A DNA stretch of 64,000 bases from Sebastes aleutianus (lineage: Eukaryota; Chordata; Actinopteri; Perciformes; Sebastidae), in contig CAKAKS010000066.1 of NCBI GenBank assembly GCA_916700875.1, positions 14,217,361 through 14,281,360 on the forward strand, in the 5' to 3' direction. The position numbers and the translations under genes are program-made. The notes below the pieces were generated by a model. That model did not search any database, had not been told where the DNA came from, and saw only the letters and a program-made list of their open reading frames with translations. Shown here piece after piece: positions 59,066 to 64,000 of this stretch; position 1 is the stretch's first letter; each line of letters starts with the position of its first letter.

Positions 59066-59242
59066 TACTTAGCTCCACCCTCTCATGTCTCTCATGTCAC
59101 TTCTGGTTGCAAATAGCCAAGCTGGCGACGGCCAGAAACCAAGATGGCGACGGCCAAAATGCCGAACTCGAGGCTTCAAAAGTCCACAAACCAATGGGTG
59201 ACTTCACGGTCCACGTGTCTACTTCTTATATACAGTCTATGG
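59066..59242 (-). repeat. Family K fragment in deltex intron 1
   Basis: Reverse orientation: ccaagatggcgacggccaaa ... ttcttatatacagtctatgg matches the left part of the family K elements in slc20a1. The 101-codon frame at 58954-59259 crosses it and is not a gene. Confidence 0.7.
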
Positions 59243-60890
59243 ACCTTCACGCAACGTAACATCTAGTGGGAGACGGTGCTAACGTTCACAAGTTAGGCTA
59301 AATAGCTTGCATAGCTTGTAAGCTTCTACTTGCAGAGTGGAATACAAACTTAACAATACGATGAGTCCTTTTAAATGTTGAATGTTGTAAACGGACGGAC
59401 AGATTTTTTTGCATTAAAAAAAGCTCTGACCGCACGCTACCTGCTCAGCACCAAACAGCAGACAGACACAGTTAGTGACCAGCTAGTGAACATAGCGTAG
59501 CAGTTAAAGAGCCAGATATTTGCCTCAGCAGTTGGTGGAGAACAAAACGGACCCATAAAGAAAGTAAATATTGGACTCACATTCATCAGGTGGACACAAA
59601 CACCATTCCAAATGGCTGCTGATGTTCTTCCTTATCTGCTGGATGTATAAATAAGAACCTGTATGTTAACAAGTTTGTCATATTAACTTAAAAGGTGATA
59701 ATATGTCCCTTAGTGTAAAAAAAACAAAAACAGTTATTGCAAGTTTAAACGTAACTATTTATGATTGATAGTCAATGCTATGTGGGCTTGTTGTAAAAGG
59801 GGAAACATGTCTTTGATTGCTTTTTGTAGGCTATATATACTGTATACGCCTATATATAACGTGACATGTAGTAGCACACCAGACGTTGACTTTGCGTGTC
59901 CTAGCAGCGGCGGCCCGCAGATCTGTCAACCGCTGCCAAGGGAAACACCCATCCGAAGGCTTGAAGCAAAGCTTTCATCCTCATTTGAAAAATGGAAAAA
60001 TGTAATAGCTGCAGTATTATTATAGTTTATCCTTCCTTACATCAAACAAAATTTCAGTTCAACTTAAAATCAAAGAGACAGCATTTAGAGTGTAATTTAT
60101 GTCTTATGCTGTTGTTTGTGTTCCTGGGGTTGCAAAGGGGCATTACAGTTGCTCGGTGCTCACTGTTGTGAGATGGCCCATGTGTGACTAGAGAGATAAC
60201 CCCTATCAGCGGCTGTTGCCGGAGCAGGGATTTGTTTGTTTTGGTTCCACAGGCGTGAGAACCTCTACTCCTCTGGCCCATTTCCCTCGGCCAAACAGCC
60301 CTCCCTGACTAATTACATTGAAAAGCACCAGAAAACAAAGAAGAGATGGTCATGTTCTCAGGCCTGTTTTGTGTTAAGCTGACAAACAACAGTTGCTGCT
60401 GTGGTTGTGGTTTGGATACTGCCTGGAAACTTGCAGAGCATTTGTAGCTAATGCTGCAGTTTGTCGAAGAGGGCGGCGCTTCAGGTTTTTCTTCTTTAAT
60501 GCAGTTTAGTATGTAGTAAATGTGTGTGGGAACTGTTTTGGTGGTCTGTGGGAGGAAGCTGTAAAAAGGATTCCCGCTATGTACGTGCTAAAGGTCAGGT
60601 GCTGTATGCATCAGCTCTGACTGTGAAATCCCACATGCGTCAGAAGAAAGCAGAATGAGCAAAGAGCGGAGCCTGAAGGCACTAAAGTGTACATTTAGAA
60701 GAGAAACAAGAAACAAGAACTAGGATTACAAACGAGACTGAGCCAGGCGCTTTTATATGTGTCTACACAGTGGAGCACATGAGCACGTATCAGCAGCTCT
60801 GTGATGTTTCCTGACACACTGAGTTATTTAGCATGGTGTATGTTTTTCTATGGCTTAGAGACATTGTAGGCAAAGAACGTATATTGATAA
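59243..60890 (+). other. Deltex intron 1, middle part
   Basis: No exon, RNA gene or repeat with clear ends recognised. The 86-codon frame at 59765-60025 and the minus-strand frame at 60054-60281 are unsupported. Confidence 0.4.
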
Positions 60891-60894
60891 GAAA

Positions 60895-61500
60895 GTGAAA
60901 GTCAATTGTTCGTACTATTGCAACGTCAGCGTATTTGCTGAATGCTCGATTCTGATTGGCCAATTACAGCGTTCCATGGTCTGTTATTTCATATCAGATC
61001 GTTGCTATGGACGCAGTTCTGATGTCGGACTCTTTTGTGTCAAATTATTGATTTCTTAAGTAAGTAGCCGTGTTATAAGTGGGATAATGTACAGCTAACG
61101 GGTCATTGTTGTGAAATAAACTCTGACCATGGTGTATTATAAGATAATAAAAGTGATGAATTACAGCCAATATATCCATTATTACAGCTGCATACAGCTA
61201 GCAGGAAGCCGGCAGAACCGGATGTGTCATATGAACGTGCACGGCGGTGCAGGCCCGTGGGTCTGATTTTTCATTATGTCGAGGAAAATAACTCTGGATT
61301 TGACTATTAGTGAATTTTACAGCTTTTAGGACCTGAGGATTTAAATGAGGGCTATTTAAGTGTTCGTACTGGGAAGCTGATTTACCTCACGTCTCTTTAT
61401 ACATCCATGGCTACAGACTCTTTGGCGTTTTCAGATGGCGGCAGCACTGTTGTTAAGAAAGCACCAGAGTTTTGTCTCTTTGCTTCTGTACTCTTTTGTT
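60895..61500. repeat. Mixed family G and family A fragments in deltex intron 1
   Basis: gaaagtcaattgttcgt (about 60897) matches the family A copy near 937. Then ctcgattctgattggccaat and gggataatgtacagctaacg (to about 61130) match family G near 8128-8436 in reverse. Finally ggcggcagcactgttgtt and ttttgtctctttgcttct (61436-61490) return to the 1150-1215 sequence. The order suggests a family G insertion inside a relative of family A. Confidence 0.5.
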
Positions 61501-61549
61501 GTCGGACTGCTGTTTGCAATTATACTTGATGTAGACCCGAAGAGGTAGC

Positions 61550-62070
61550 ATGTACAGTATACTGTATATAGTTATCTTTAGATACTCAACAAGTCACCTG
61601 CCGACCTCATCCTCAGTCATGTGGACTAAAGATAAGCAGACATGACATATAATGACCAAGTTCTCTTTCTCCTAGAGCCTCTTTGTAATTAGCATAATTA
61701 GTCAGTGAAGGTCCTTAGCAGTATCAAAGTGGTGCTAAGGTGTCATTGTACACAGGGGTCCATTATAGCCCCAACCAGCTGGCTGAATTCCACTTGGATG
61801 TCGGCAGGAAAGGGATCGGAGTGGCGCTGTGGAGAGGGAGGAGGAGGGGAGGCTGACAGAGGTGAGGAGAGAATGGGAACAGAGGGAGAGGTGGAGCGTT
61901 TTCCTGATGGAAAGTGACAGTCAGGGTGGAGGGAGGGATAATAACACTGAAAAGACCCTCAGCTGTGCACATTCCCCTGCTCTTTCACTCTCACACATAT
62001 ACAGCTTTTGTCTCGTTGCTGTGAAGTCTCCCATCCAGGGCCTCAAAGTGTGCTTATTTTAATTAAGAAG
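61550..62070 (+). other. Deltex intron 1, purine-rich stretch
   Basis: A G/A-rich segment (about 61820-61935) gives opposing open frames of about 70-77 codons. No gene or repeat recognised. Confidence 0.4.
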
Positions 62071-62072
62071 TA

Positions 62073-62310
62073 GGGAAGTCAAAGTTAACGCGATAATAAT
62101 ACAAATTCATTTTAACGCCACAAATTTCTTTAACGCAACTTGTGATTTTTAGGTTGTAGCGGGCTCTGTTTTAAAGCTAGAGTGAAGATACTGGCATCAT
62201 ATGAAACTAGCAAACCTAAGGAATCCATTGGTACAAACCATCATACTAGCTTATGTAAAAGGAGGCTCCATAAATAACGCTCCAAACTTACACTAAATTT
62301 TGTCTTTGAG
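62073..62310. repeat. Family J fragment, left part
   Basis: gtcaaagttaacgcgataat, then gctagagtgaagatactggc and aacctaaggaatccattggt; the match stops near 62310. Confidence 0.7.
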
Positions 62311-63780
62311 AAATTAGTGAAAACTGCTCACCTCAATTTTCCAGAGCCTATTTGAGATCTTGAAATTATTTGTTTTGTTTGAATAACAGTCCAAAACCCA
62401 AAGATATTCCATTTACAGTATATCAAACAAACAAAAGGAGCAAATCCTCACATTTTAGAAGCTTGTAAGAACAAATGTTTGGCTATTTTTCTTGATAAAT
62501 CAACAGTTTTGGGAATTAATCTTCTGTGCATTCGTTAATTAAATCATTATTTCAGCATTTAATACTTTGTTTTATCCTTGTAAAGCATCAGTCAGGCTGC
62601 TGTTCCCTCTTCAGAGCCACCTTTGTTCCCAGGGTTGTAGTGCTTTGGTCCGCTCCGTCCACATCCTTATTGCGTTACAGTGATGAGCAGGCTCTGCAGC
62701 TTCTGGCAGCCTCCGGCGTCGGTAGCAGAAGCGTCTCTCCACATCTCCTTTTAACTTCTGATCCAGCGAGTCACCACTTTTAACTTCTAAAGTGGATATC
62801 GTAGTCTTTTATCAGGGAAGCGGCTCTGCGCCGCTTGCTTATCAGGCCGGTCTGGGAGGTCGGTCAGATCGTAGGCTGTCGTCTGCCTCAGCCCATCAGC
62901 TCGCTGCTGCTAGAATAGGAATGCTTTATGCATTATGCATTATCCTTAAACTATCCTCCATCTCCTGGTTACATGTATTGACGATCTCTTTTTGAAATGC
63001 TTCTTACTGTCTAGGATGTTGGATCAAATTCTCAAAGTATTCTCAAACTCCTCTCACACTAATGTGATTTACTTGGGGGGGGGTGAATGTTGAACCATCT
63101 CTTGTGTTGGAAAAAATGACTTTACAAAGCTGTATAGGACACGGGCTCTTCAGTATACAAACCAGATGTGGTAGCTGTCATATCATAATAAGGGAAAGAG
63201 TGTTCCTGCTATTACAAATGGGGTGTCTTTGATCTACCGTAGTGTGTGGTGCTGTGGTCTTACATTTACAGAAAGCATCGTTTGACTGAGACCAGAGCTG
63301 CACTGACGCATATTGGGCTGCCAGCGGTCGCAGCAAGCCAAGCTCAGAGCTCCCTTGATCATTCTCCGTGAAACGCAGCAACACATCGCGGGACTTTTTG
63401 TTTTGGTCTCAGAATTTTCACTCATTTTACAAAAATAAATTCACCCATAGCCCACTTTAGCGCAGCGGCACCATGACAAATCGCCAAAGCCGAAACTGGG
63501 ATGGGTTTCTCGAAAGCATCTTAGTGGTAGGAGAGTCGTCATTGTTCCAGTGTAAGCCACTGTAATGGCCAAAAAAGATCTTCCTAAAGTCTGAACACAC
63601 AGGCAGAAGTCACATCTCTGCTATGAGCCCGTTGCTCAAACAGTAAGCAGTGGACAACCAAGTCACTTGGTGCAAATTCTGTTAGATATCCTTTCATTAC
63701 ATATGTTTTTTCACAAACTATACTCTCCGTCTACAATACAACTGTATCTATTCCGCATAGGGCCATTTAAAATGAACAAG
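62311..63780 (+). other. Deltex intron 1, last part in the window
   Basis: No exon recognised. A G run (ggggggggg, about 63076) and chance open frames only. Confidence 0.4.
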
Positions 63781-63900
63781 GACTGTCAAAGTTAACGCGT
63801 CAATGCAAATTCATTTTAAAGCCACTAATTTCTATAACGCATTAACACAACTCGTAATTTTTAGGGCTCAGTTTTGAAGATAGAGTGAATGGACAAGTAA
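63781..63900. repeat. Family J fragment, left end
   Basis: gactgtcaaagttaacgcgt to ttgaagatagagtgaa matches the left end of 12674-13352, then diverges. Confidence 0.65.
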
Positions 63901-64000
63901 TGTAATTGGTGTATGCCAGAACACTGTGTAACACCGACTACCGCGCAAGCCTAATTTTAAATAATTTTTTTTTAAATAAAAACAGTAATTTAAGTTATAT

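Noticed and set aside
1..64000. CRISPR arrays, operons, prophage or other prokaryotic systems
   Set aside because: All genes are spliced vertebrate genes, and the repeats are eukaryotic transposons and satellites.
1..64000. tRNA, rRNA or snRNA genes
   Set aside because: No internal promoter boxes or conserved cores were recognised by eye; a covariance search was not possible here.

Overview
This window is vertebrate nuclear DNA from a teleost fish, probably a percomorph. It carries four intron-bearing genes whose products match well-known vertebrate families. The space between and inside them is packed with short inverted-repeat DNA transposons, many present in several copies here. Nothing prokaryotic, viral or organellar is visible.

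Layout. Positions 1-15.8 kb hold no recognisable host gene. They contain repeats, including a hAT transposon remnant (12422-13855) with inverted ends, an 8-bp target duplication, a frameshifted transposase fragment and a second element nested inside it. From 24922 down to 15840 on the minus strand lies synapsin I (syn1): 13 coding exons that join without a frame break to 665 residues. At 30912-34058 (+) is a five-exon vestigial-like 4 family gene (vgll4-like, 268 residues) with two TEAD-binding Tondu motifs. From 34.5 to 40.5 kb there is repeat-rich intergenic DNA with an AT-rich tandem array and a 5'-truncated LINE. From about 40.5 to 50.5 kb (+) is slc20a1 (PiT-1 sodium/phosphate symporter): a non-coding first exon, then ten coding exons for 632 residues. 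From 53.2 kb onward (+) is the 5' end of a deltex E3 ligase gene (most like dtx1). Only its first coding exon is present, and intron 1 runs off the right edge.

The genes do not form a pathway: synaptic-vesicle tethering (syn1), Hippo/TEAD repression (vgll4-like), phosphate import (slc20a1) and Notch-linked ubiquitin signalling (deltex). The syn-vgll4 pairing is informative. In human, VGLL4 lies near SYN2 while SYN1 has no VGLL4 neighbour, so this block looks like the duplicated counterpart of the SYN2-VGLL4 region, with the vgll4 copy kept in fish. The TIMP gene nested in mammalian synapsin introns was not seen.

I found no convincing new molecular system. The most distinctive content is the transposon record: nested insertions with readable target duplications, an empty-site comparison that dates one insertion relative to another, and one family with an internal minisatellite expanded in one copy and short in another. 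Intron-exon joins were worked out by reading frame, splice consensus and family similarity, without transcript evidence.
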